A DNA stretch of 64,000 nucleotides from Plasmopara viticola (lineage: Eukaryota > Oomycota > Peronosporomycetes > Peronosporales > Peronosporaceae). The position numbers and the translations under genes are program-made. Under the pieces are notes generated by a model that was not told the DNA's origin, did not search any database, and worked only from the letters and a program-made list of their open reading frames with translations. Location of the stretch: positions 1,116,001-1,180,000 of the forward strand of contig MBPM02000010.1 in the NCBI GenBank assembly GCA_001695595.3. The letters are read 5' to 3'. Within the stretch, counting starts at the first letter, position 1, and each line of letters starts with the position of its first letter. This document shows, piece after piece, positions 1 through 9,853 of this stretch.

Positions 1-2
1 TG

Positions 3-1100
3 TCCGTGTGGCGCGATCCCGCAGCAGGATTCGATGCCCCTGCTGAACTCACTGTGCATCACGTTCAACCCGCGACGGATGCACCAACTGGCGCGGTGCG
101 TCCCCGTAATGCATCGTCGGGGTCTGAACCTGTCTCGCCGACTGCCAAGTCACTTTCTTCAACTAGTGGCAACACTTTCAAGCCTCAAGACGCTTTGCGT
201 GCAGCTCAATCCCTTCCATTTGTCATTGATGGGTGGCGAATCCGCTGTCAAGACCGTACGACGCAAACCGTCCGTTACCTCACCCAAGTGTCTGAAGTTG
301 AAGTGTTTATTCAACAGTTTTACAAACATTGTGTGGCGTTGGAGATTGTGGATCGTGTACGCATTTGTGCCGATGAACCTCGTGACGTGGCAGTTTTTCA
401 TGAGCAATTGCGCTTTCTGCAGCGGCTCGCCCCGGACTTTCGTTTGAAATTGGCTGTCAATCACTCGGAATTCTTCTCGCCAACTTTTGCCCCGCCTCAA
501 GTAGCAGAGTATGTCCCGTTATTGCCCTTGGCATGTGCTGATCTTGAAGTGACTCGACGGTTGGCCAACGATGCGCGGGCTCGTGGCGGGCACGTGTGTT
601 GGTACGTGTGCTGCAGTCCAGCGTTTCCCAACCAGTTTGTGTCTTCCCCTCTTGTTGAAGGCGAACTTGTTGGATATCTGACTTTTTTGTTCGAGCTCGA
701 TGGCTTTTTACGATGGAATTATTGTCTTTGGCCCGCAAGACCTTGGGATGATCTCCGTTGGCGTGCACCAATGTGGAAGGTTGGCGACATGTACTTTGTT
801 CTGCCAGGCCTTGATGGTCGACCTGTCGAGACGCTTCGTCTCGAATCGTTGCGTTTTGCGGGCCAAGCGTTCGAGTTATTGGCATTGGCACGAGACACAC
901 TGGCCTCGGCGCAAATGCAGCAGTTGCAACGCACTGTGGTCGAAGAGATTTTGCGCTCGAGCGACTTGGAAGAATTTGGACGGTCCCACGATCGGGCTCG
1001 GGAAGATTTATACTCGCTCGACCCCCTTGACTACCAACGAGCAAAAACAATCATCCTCGACACACTAGCAGCTGCGGCAGTCAAGAACGGAGCAATGTAA
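3..1100 (+). CDS. GH123-like (DUF4091) protein, 3' part
   Basis: The frame is open to the left edge and the first codon usable as a start inside the window is GTG at 6, so the true start lies outside. About 364 residues are visible. Residues 1-70 are Ser/Thr/Pro-rich and look like a linker. Residues 90-300 match the DUF4091 / glycoside hydrolase 123 catalytic-domain pattern: a CADEPRD segment near 121-127 holding an Asp-Glu pair, CWYVCCSPAFPNQF near 198-211, then LDGFLRWNYCLWP near 231-243 and GDMYFVLPG near 260-268. GH123 enzymes act on N-acetyl-beta-galactosaminides through an Asp-Glu pair with substrate assistance; that this protein does so is inference from the motifs. The last 60 residues are helical and charged. 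The stop is TAA at 1098-1100. Product class is fairly sure, substrate is not. Confidence 0.8.
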   Translation, partial: SVWRDPAAGFDAPAELTVHHVQPATDAPTGAVRPRNASSGSEPVSPTAKSLSSTSGNTFKPQDALRAAQSLPFVIDGWRIRCQDRTTQTVRYLTQVSEVEVFIQQFYKHCVALEIVDRVRICADEPRDVAVFHEQLRFLQRLAPDFRLKLAVNHSEFFSPTFAPPQVAEYVPLLPLACADLEVTRRLANDARARGGHVCWYVCCSPAFPNQFVSSPLVEGELVGYLTFLFELDGFLRWNYCLWPARPWDDLRWRAPMWKVGDMYFVLPGLDGRPVETLRLESLRFAGQAFELLALARDTLASAQMQQLQRTVVEEILRSSDLEEFGRSHDRAREDLYSLDPLDYQRAKTIILDTLAAAAVKNGAM

Positions 1101-1202
1101 TGAGGTTTAAAGGTGCAAGGAATGGCAAAATGCAAGAGACGACGTGGTGGACGCGTGTGTATTATATGATTAGATTGCTAACTTGGCTACAATGGGTTGC
1201 AT

Positions 1203-1369
1203 GGCTCATATGGTGATGCATGTTCGTGTATCCACATGTGGTTTCAGTACAGGTCTGAGATTGTTGGAATCAATGCCATGAAGAGGGTCAAGAAGTTGAA
1301 GAATGGAAGGGATGACTCATATGGTGATGCATGTTAATGGTATCCACACGATGTTTCAGAACAGGTCTG
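1203..1369. repeat. Direct repeat pair, about 56 bp each
   Basis: Two copies at about 1203-1258 and 1314-1369 share CTCATATGGTGATGCATGTT, then a segment with TATCCACA, and end in CAGGTCTG; they differ at a few positions. The spacing is 111 bp. They lie 100-270 bp downstream of the GH123-like stop codon, so one or both could fall in its 3' untranslated region. No function is evident. Confidence 0.6.
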
Positions 1370-2675
1370 TGTTGGATACTTTAATCCTTGTCATCCCAGT
1401 GAAATGTTGACATATAAAGTGCTGGGAGACACGTGTCGGATCGTGGATGCTCATCATAGAGACCGATGTAGGCGGTTGTCAAGAAGGGGAATCCTCAAAC
1501 AAGTTTCTCGTCACTCGCGCTCCACAGCACATGCAGACATGTAAATAGAACAAGAAGGGTTGCCTCAGAAACACAGGTGTAGGCAGTCCACACGTTAGTC
1601 CGAAGACCAAAGGGTACATTAGGTGGTAACGATAAGTAGGGATCGTCCTTGGCAACCCAATTAGTATCACACCTTTGATATAAAGCAGAATAGATTGGTA
1701 TCGAGCGTTGTTTCATCCGATTCTTTAGGTGTTCGGTTTCTCGACACAACCAGGCAGTGAGCAAGCTCGCTGCCATCGTTCAGAGTGGTGCATGAAGAGT
1801 TAAATCATCAACAACTCGCAGAGGTGATTGCAACACAATTCGTAGCATGTAAGCAGCTATGTTGACTTCATTGTACCAGGCACAAGAGCCTGAAGACGTC
1901 TACCGTCACAATCGAGAGATTGATCGAATAAAAGTGCAAAAGGCTCACGCACACACCACAGTGAGATCCGTAGTAAGCTCGCTCTCACTCTTGCTTCTGT
2001 GAAAAAGTACCGGTTGCAATCACAAATGCTCCCCCTACCAGGTAGTGACAGCAAGAACGCACACAACGAAAAACTTTGTTCTTGAACTTTGCAGCGCAAT
2101 TCAAAAGCTAATTGTGTACATCTTGACCATCGACCGAGTAGGTGGCAGAATATTGCCGGCGTGGAGTATGAAGAAGCAGTCTTGAGTATAAATACAAAAA
2201 TGATTGGAGTGGTGAGAGATCAGCACTTTGAGTGATTTCATTGCCATGAGGCAGATCATGAACACGGACCAAAGTATCTAGTCATCCCGTCTCTCACTCG
2301 AAATGGATACAAATGAAATGAAGAGCTCATTTTATGGGTGATAGTGATATGTTTGAGACTTCACGGCTAGTTGGTTCAAGCCAAATCAGTCACGTCTTTC
2401 ATCATTGCACTTCAGACATGCAGACCATCGAGGAGATACAAACACGTACACTCGGAGACGAGCTGGACTCAGTAGTTGCATATAGTGATTCCGGATGCAG
2501 CTATCTTCTGCATGTTGTATTGTTCTTAGAAGAGGGAGCTGGTGATCATCATTGTCCGGACTGAAGAGAAATTGTACAATGACGCAGACTCGCTGCCTTT
2601 GAGGCCCACTTCCGCTCCAATCGTTTGTTTCGAGTAATTTGTTTGTAATTACACCCTTTCGAAAAGATTTATTGG

Positions 2676-2999
2676 TCAAAATGCGTGCCTTTTTACATGG
2701 GGTTTTATTCTTTGAAAGGGGTACAAAAGACAAAACAGTACCTGGTGTATCTGGTCTATCAGTGATTGTCTTGTAGTAGACCAGCTCAAATTAAGACAAC
2801 TGAAGTATCTGACATTCAAGCAATGCTGTATTGAATACTTAAAAGGGGACCTTGTATACACATCTGCCATCGTTTGTTGCACCTGCCGCTACTTTGCGAG
2901 TTCTGCTGAATTTGCAGAACGCTTTGCATTGAGTTGAACGACTTCTGCGTAGGCGTTTGCAAACTGCGTCTTTTGCTTCTGTAGACTGCGTGTTGACAT
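2676..2999 (-). pseudogene. Unrecognised coding-like remnant
   Basis: Reading on the minus strand from an ATG at 2999, the frame gives a hydrophilic Lys/Gln/Ala-rich stretch of 36 codons, a TAG at 2889-2891, then continues in the same frame through QTMADVYTRSPFKYS to 2676. The frame also stays open upstream of the ATG for about 20 codons. The first half has normal protein composition, while the end looks random. I do not recognise the family. It could be a broken exon or chance. Confidence 0.25.
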
Positions 3000-5900
3000 A
3001 TTTAGTGGGTAGTCAACGCCCTTGACGTCTCTTCTCTCTTGATACCCTTTGTGCGCGTAGTTGTTAGGGCATAAATGAACGATCCAAAATGGGTTTGCGT
3101 GTCAGCGGCGTCGCGAGCATCTTACAGGACAAACATTCGCTGATCGTGTCAAGGATGATGCAAAGCTTGGAAGAACATGGCATAGCTGCACTTTTTTGCG
3201 AATTAATCAATTTGGTCTATAAATTTAGGGTGATTTGCTTCAAATCCCAGAAATTGTTTACCATACGTGAGACAAAATTAGCTTTTTCTTACAGATTTTC
3301 TCTGCGGTGACCTCTTATTCTAGGCAACTTGAGTACATTACTGGCTTATAAAATTGTAGTTACTTCGCTGACAATTGAAGCATATTCTTCTAAGCTGAAT
3401 GTCGCTGCTGCTGGTAGAAATGATGACAGAAATTTGGCTGGAAGAGCTAATTTAGTCGCTGTGAAGCTTGAAAAGTGTTGGCATCAAAAGCAAATAGATA
3501 AGAGGTGAAAGCTTGGCTCCAAACTAAGCGGTCCGAAAAAAAATTAAGGACCATATAAAATCACATGGGAGCACGCTTTGCATATTTCTATCTACATAAT
3601 GCTTATAGAGTGAGGTCGCGAGCCCAGTAATGCAAAAGTTGCCAACATGTGCAAAGTTGCAGTACCCAATTCACGTTCTGATCACTTTGACTGAAGTCTG
3701 TTTTTCTACCTCTGCACCAGCCGATATATAACTAAAGTCTTATGTAGTAAGTCATTTTGCTCGGCTGACATTACCGAACTGGTTAGTTAGGTCCTTAACA
3801 TCAAAATACAAGAACACGCACGAGCAGATACAAAAGGCCTACCCATCAGCTGGACCAAAATTTTAACTTTGAGCACTGAATGCCACAACCTCTGTCTCGA
3901 GAAGCGAAGTCGAGCAATTTTCCAGCGGTGTGACACTATCACGCGCTCAAGGCTCGACACTTTATCGAGCAGATCCTGGAGGTCACGGAAGCAAGACACC
4001 CATAGTACGTATTGGTGAAGACAGCTGAAGTTGTCGACATTACGGGTGTTCACGTTCTGGGCTGCCTCCACAATAATTCGGTTGCAAACGATTCAGTCGC
4101 TTACCGCACGCAGCTACTGCAACATTGTTCCTAACCCCCTCTCTTTATTTAACGGCAAGTATATTACCATGTGGAGACTTTTCACGAGCGACGCCGTCGC
4201 AGGAGCCAATTCAGTATTTCGTAAAATGAAGAGTATGTCCTTCTTTCGGGGCTAATGCGGCTCAAGGCCCCCTTCTGGTAAAATTGCATTGACGTCGTAA
4301 ATGCTATAAAATATGGCAGTCAGCGTCTCTAGCAACAGTATGCTTCTTGTTGCCTGAATTAGAGGTACTGAGATCACAAGCAGGAGTTCCCAGTGACCGC
4401 TATTGAAGCAGTGCTTGTGAAAGCAAGATGCTTTGGACGATATCGCTGGTAATCGACAGAAAGTCTCTAATCGACCGTTCTCGTACCAAAGGTACTGCTC
4501 CACTGCGAAGGCAAGCAGAAACTACTCCTTCCTGGACTTTTGTTGTCAGCGCTAAGAAATATGTCATCCTCATAGGTTTCGCGAGGCGTGGGCACTACCG
4601 ATGCGGTCACCCGTGTCTATGTTTAATTCAATCGCCAAAAAAAATCGTTAAGAATTTAAGAGCGCATCTCTTATAGCTGCTTTTGCTATGGCTAGCACTC
4701 GAAAACGCTGTTTTAGGCACCCTTGGTAGTCGACGTCGCCTTCCGGGTACACATGACCGACTTGTCGGGCACAGATTATCGATTTAAATTCAGACGAGAT
4801 TCAATCAACTACAACTGCTCCCACTACATTAAATTTATTTGACATGAGCTTTGTACAAGTTCTCAATCCGAAAGCGACCTCGAAGTGCTTAAGAATGTGC
4901 AGAAAGAACACTGAGGATTGGCACCCTTGGAAGTCGACATGGCTCTGTTTTTTCACACGCTTTGGTAGGGATAAGAATACTCGTGCGCTTGATGAGGGCG
5001 TCACCTTGTGTACCCGTTAGCGGGGCTTGTTTTTCTCCTTTGGTAGCTTTTGACTTGGTAACGTTTGCTTTGTGATTGAATTCGTCTTGGGTAGACTTGT
5101 TGGCATCGTGGGTGCACCTTCAGACGTCGCATCGGGTATTAGTTGAATTTATTACGATGTGTAGAAATAAACATTATTTCTTATGGTTTCTTTCTATAGG
5201 TGGCCGGACTTTCGCATAGAAGGTGACATTATCGATTTCACGATCAGGAGAGCAAGAAACAAGTGGCTAATTCGAGACCTAAAAGAACTCGTTTGACTCC
5301 TGTATTTAACCTCCTCTAAATCAGTCGAGTAGGATGAGATCAAAGTGAATGGCTTAAACACTTTTTAAAAATATCAAATGGAATTTTAATATAGCAGGAT
5401 GGAGTCTTGTTTGTCAGTACTAGCTTAATTGTTGGACATGCGATATTTATGACGACCGAACCGCTTTTTTTGCCCTTGCTATTGCGTCAAAGGTGTTGTA
5501 GTGTTGCTTGAACCTGCACCAAAGATTTCATGCACGCCAAACTTACTCAATCACAGTTTCCGGAAGTATCTCGCGCTTTTTTTTCTTCACCGACAGCACA
5601 AATAAAACAGACGCATGCGTGCTAGGACAATTCGATCAGGTATTGTCCGTCCCTGGGAAAGTTCAATAAGAGCTACATTCTTCTATTACGCGTAGAAACC
5701 GCATATAACTTTATCTCACAATACTATAACTACCTGAAAATAATTGCACTGTAGTACATACATACACCATTTGCCAAAAGCTCGTTCATCACACAACTTT
5801 TCGATCGCTTCGGGCTTTTGCTACATCGTGCAATGACTATATATTGCTTCATACTTGTTATAAGAGCAATCAGTCAATTTAAAAGTCACCCAAGGCAAGG

Positions 5901-7694
5901 TTTTGTCATTAAGCTGATTAAAACTAGAAAGCTTCGTTAATGAATAAGTCTTTGTGGCAGAGGAGATCAAAGCGTTCGGTTTTTTTTTAAGCAACCTTTG
6001 AGCTCGGGTGAATATTATTAGGCCCAAGCCACGATCTCTAAATCACTTGCAAAGGTGATGAGGCCTACTTGCACAAACCGGTCTTACAAACATTTGTCTA
6101 TTTTTTGGAGTGTATCAAGCGATGCTGGAAACAACAAAAGTAGGATCTCTCAACAGCATCATGGAAAGTCTATGGCGGGAACCAGATATTAATTTGCCAA
6201 AACGTCAAAGCCATTAGTTTGCAGCGTTCTGAAAGATGTCATAGGTCCTACATTACTGCAGCTCGATGAGAACGCCTTGATTGAGTTATCTTTTAAAGTC
6301 TTGAAGGCTTAAAAGCACCAACCTGGACTACTGCGCTTACAACGTGAAACTACATAATGCTAAATATACAATGGAGAAATTTTCACATTTGCCTTCCGAT
6401 TTTGTTGTTTATTGCTATACGCATTTTGCGGATGGCGATAAATATGCTTCACTTGCTCCTCAAACTGTTAAAACGTTTGTTACTCTTCGCAAAATTTGCT
6501 GATCGCGTCAGTTCAAGAGGTTTTCTAATGTAGTCTCACAATTGTGAGCTCAATGCAAAGCGATTTGTTTAATATACAATTTCTCAATTCAAGCAATAAC
6601 GACATTTTGATTGGTTATCCTCTCGCCAGCAAATTTTGCGGGAATCTTATGTTAAAAGTCAAATGTCTCCATACAATTACTACTGCAACGGGTGTCAGCT
6701 TAGCTTGGACAACGAAGTCAACGTTTATAAGCATTGCAATTATCACCTCGTTCACCTCACTATGCATACCAAGCAGCACTGCGTTTGCAACTTTTGTTAT
6801 CAAGTCCGCTGGCATCAGTCTCTGTAGCTGACGCCAACATCACGATAATTCCATATATACCACTGTGTCTTGGAATCTGAGAAGATTCTTTTTCGGCGTA
6901 AGTGACCACCTATGAACATGAAGTGTCTTCAAAAGTATACACACTTCAGGTCTAGTCGGTGCAATATACGACTCGAGCATAATCTCAAAGATATATCCCT
7001 TATTTAATTAACCACCTGTCCAGTTGTAGCAATTTGTTTGAGATCCTATAAAGCGCCTATTGAAACCGGCGGACTGGTGGCAGTCATTATGACTATTCGC
7101 TCGCCAAATGCGGACGGCAACACGGGCATCGTGATGTTTGTGTGCCATTGAAGCAAAATAGTGCCTTTAGCATGAAGAAACAACTGCCAAAGCGTTTGTA
7201 GACCCGCAATTTTATGTTATGATTTACCGAATTCAGCAAAGTCTCGCAATCAATCGCTGCTTTTTGGCGATTGCTGATAAGAATACGCTTACCGATGCAC
7301 GCACTGGATGGACCTCAAATTGATGGTCAGACCAAGATTTTTTTATGCACCGAAGCACCACAGATGAGAACTAGTATCCTGTCAATAACGAAGTTTACTT
7401 TTTACAATGCAAGTTACGCATCGACGGCTTTGCATGAGCACCAAACGACTTTGCAATCGGCACGCTTTGGCTTCGATCCCTTGAACAAAACTCCACTTTT
7501 TCACAAGTTCTGCTCAATGCGAGCCTTCTAAACGTCTGATCAAAAAGTGGATTTTTCGATAACTTCGAAAAGGAGATATTTGACCTGATTTAACCGAGAA
7601 GTACACAACTGCTATCCAGTATTGAATTGTATTAGTAATCCCTACTAATCTGTCTGAATGATTGAGATCCGCCTCATTTCTTGTTTCCCGTGTC

Positions 7695-9707
7695 ATGCCT
7701 CAAGTCCCTTCCTCGGGCGTGCGACAGCGTAAGCCTCATGGCCACACAAAGGCGTCATCTCCCCAAGCCTTGGCGAATGAGGCCGTCGCCAAGGCAATCA
7801 CGTCCGACGAGCGGGAGCGGTCTGCGACCAAAGAGACGTTTCAAGAAGCGGCCCGGTCCCTCGGGCGCACACAGAGCTGGCACGCGCGGGCCGCCGATCA
7901 TCTCGTCAGAAAGCGCATTTACTCAATTCTAGCCGGGATCCTCATTGGTATTCTAGCCGTCACGAGCTTTCAGCAGTACTACTTACAGCAGCCTCTGCTG
8001 AGTGAAGACTCGCTGCTGCGCGTTCGAGAGATGTTTGACACTTTTAATTGGTCGGTCAAAGTCCGCGAGGAGCTCTTGGCTGCTTTTGATCATCGGCCGA
8101 GTCTTCTCGGGGCAGTTGAAGTACGACCTGGCATTGAATTGTTTCAGCACGAGAACATCACAGCGTACTCGCCCGTGGTCTTGGTCCCAGGCTTTACGTC
8201 CACAGGGCTCGAGATCTGGAACGGCAGTGCGTGTAGCAAAGCTTACTTTCGACAACGTATGTGGGGTACATCCCGGATGCTGCAACAATTCATGATGAAT
8301 CAAAAGTGTTGGTTAGAGCACATGATGCTCAATCGATCGTCGGGGATGGATCCCGAGGGGATTAAACTCCGTGCAGCAAAAGGATTAGAAGCCGCCGACT
8401 ATCTCATCGGTGGCTTTTGGGTCTGGGGCAAAATGGTCGAGAATTTAGCTGAAATTGGGTACGACAGCAACAATTTGTACATGGCTGCGTACGACTGGCG
8501 CCTCATGCCCCATTTACTCGAAAAACGCGACGGGTACTTTACGAAACTCAAGTACACGATCGAAATGGCCCGCGTCTCGGGCAATGGTCGCAAAGTCATG
8601 TTGGTGACCCATTCGTATGCGACCCAAGTGATTTTTCATTTTCTAAAGTGGGTCGAGAGCGACAATGGAGGCAAAGGGGGTGCCCAATGGGTCGACACGA
8701 ACCTCGAAGCTTTCGTGAGCATTGCGGGGCCAACGTTGGGCGTTGTCAAGACCATCAGTGCCTTGATGTCTGGTGAAATGAAAGATACGGCCGAATTGGG
8801 CGGCCTGTCCAAGTTTTTGGGCTATTTCTTTGGTGTCTCGGCACGCACGCAACTCGCCCGTTCGTGGTCCAGTGTCTTTTCAATGCTCCCCATTGGTGGC
8901 GATCGGATTTGGGGTACGATCGAGTCTGCTCCTGATGACGTCGCAGCTGCTTCGCCACTGTCGACTGGCAAGAACGCGACGGTCAAGTCGACATTGGTCC
9001 AGACGCACGTCGAGCGCTTTGGTTCCCACGGCCCAGTCGTTCGTTTTGTGAACGCAACGCACGAAAATGTTACGATTGGAGGTGTTCAGAAATTGCTGGG
9101 CGAGCTCGACCCGTACCTCGGAACCTTTCGTTCGTGGCTCCATACGGAGATTGCCGAGGATCCGTCGTTGCCCGAGTACGATCACTTCAAGTACTGGACA
9201 AATCCATTGACTGCACCTTTGCCCACTGCACCGAATTTAAAGATCTTTTGTTTCTATGGGATTGGCAAACCTGCTGAACGGGGCTACACCTACGGAGCCA
9301 ATCCACTTGACGACGAGATTGGCCATGTGAATGGGAAACCGATTGCGCCTTTTGTGTTTAATACAGCCATCGACGACCTGCCGTACGTCAAGGGTGGGAT
9401 CCGATACTCGGACGGGGACGGCACCGTCCCTTTGATCTCATTAGGCCTCATGTGCGCCAGTGGGTGGCGGACAGACAAGTTTAATCCCGGCCGCGCCGAT
9501 GTACGTGTGCGTGAATACCCTCACAATCCCGTCTCAATGCTCTTTGACCCGCGAGGTGGCCCCGAGACGGCCGACCACGTCGACATCATGGGCAACCATG
9601 CCGTCATTCGTGACGTCCTCCTCATCGCGGCTCGAGCCTATGACCGCGTGCCGGAAAACATTACGTCAAAGATTCTAGAAATTGCCAACCGTGTCGGGGA
9701 GCTCTGA
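7695..9707 (+). CDS. Phospholipid:diacylglycerol acyltransferase-like (LCAT family)
   Basis: A 670-residue protein; I start it at the ATG at 7695 because the frame upstream offers only a TTG. Known PDATs move a fatty acid from a phospholipid to diacylglycerol to make triacylglycerol at the endoplasmic reticulum. Residues 1-74 are basic and cytosolic-looking, 75-92 form one membrane segment, and the rest is the lumenal alpha/beta-hydrolase domain. Family landmarks are PVVLVPGFTSTGLEIWNG (160-177), YDWRL (266-270), the nucleophile elbow THSYA (305-309, Ser307 candidate; most PDATs have GHSMG), YSDGDGTVP (571-579, acidic residue) and HVDIMGNH (628-635, His candidate). Length matches yeast and plant PDATs. 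There is no intron. It converges with the HAT-repeat gene, with 146 bp between the stop codons. Confidence 0.9.
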   Translation: MPQVPSSGVRQRKPHGHTKASSPQALANEAVAKAITSDERERSATKETFQEAARSLGRTQSWHARAADHLVRKRIYSILAGILIGILAVTSFQQYYLQQPLLSEDSLLRVREMFDTFNWSVKVREELLAAFDHRPSLLGAVEVRPGIELFQHENITAYSPVVLVPGFTSTGLEIWNGSACSKAYFRQRMWGTSRMLQQFMMNQKCWLEHMMLNRSSGMDPEGIKLRAAKGLEAADYLIGGFWVWGKMVENLAEIGYDSNNLYMAAYDWRLMPHLLEKRDGYFTKLKYTIEMARVSGNGRKVMLVTHSYATQVIFHFLKWVESDNGGKGGAQWVDTNLEAFVSIAGPTLGVVKTISALMSGEMKDTAELGGLSKFLGYFFGVSARTQLARSWSSVFSMLPIGGDRIWGTIESAPDDVAAASPLSTGKNATVKSTLVQTHVERFGSHGPVVRFVNATHENVTIGGVQKLLGELDPYLGTFRSWLHTEIAEDPSLPEYDHFKYWTNPLTAPLPTAPNLKIFCFYGIGKPAERGYTYGANPLDDEIGHVNGKPIAPFVFNTAIDDLPYVKGGIRYSDGDGTVPLISLGLMCASGWRTDKFNPGRADVRVREYPHNPVSMLFDPRGGPETADHVDIMGNHAVIRDVLLIAARAYDRVPENITSKILEIANRVGEL

Positions 9708-9733
9708 AAACTTAAGGTGCTTGCTTCCCTTAT

Positions 9734-9739
9734 AATAAA
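9734..9739 (+). terminator. Candidate polyadenylation signal AATAAA
   Basis: AATAAA lies 27 bp after the stop codon of the acyltransferase gene in the short gap before the convergent gene. Position and sequence fit a eukaryotic poly(A) signal; oomycete 3' ends are not strict about this hexamer, so it remains a candidate. Confidence 0.4.
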
Positions 9740-9853
9740 CGCACTACGTTAGCCCTGGGTCGGCTTGTTCAAATGCACGACAGGAATGGCAGCTAACTAC
9801 AAAGCTCTCGTTCATTTCCTGCCAACCTAGCTCTCTTTCTCACTACCAAAGGC

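Larger units (their letters stand above)
1101..7694. other. Gene-poor intergenic region
   Basis: About 6.6 kb between the GH123-like gene and the acyltransferase gene. The open frames here are short, have no domain I recognise and are interrupted by stops. The stretch is AT-rich, especially from 3.1 kb onward. The only structure I can point to is a dispersed direct repeat near 1.2-1.4 kb and a weak coding-like remnant on the minus strand near 2.7-3.0 kb, listed separately. Decayed transposon sequence is likely but I could not assign a family. Confidence 0.6.

Noticed and set aside
457..1050. 197-codon minus-strand frame
   Set aside because: It is antisense to the GH123-like gene and low in protein-like pattern.
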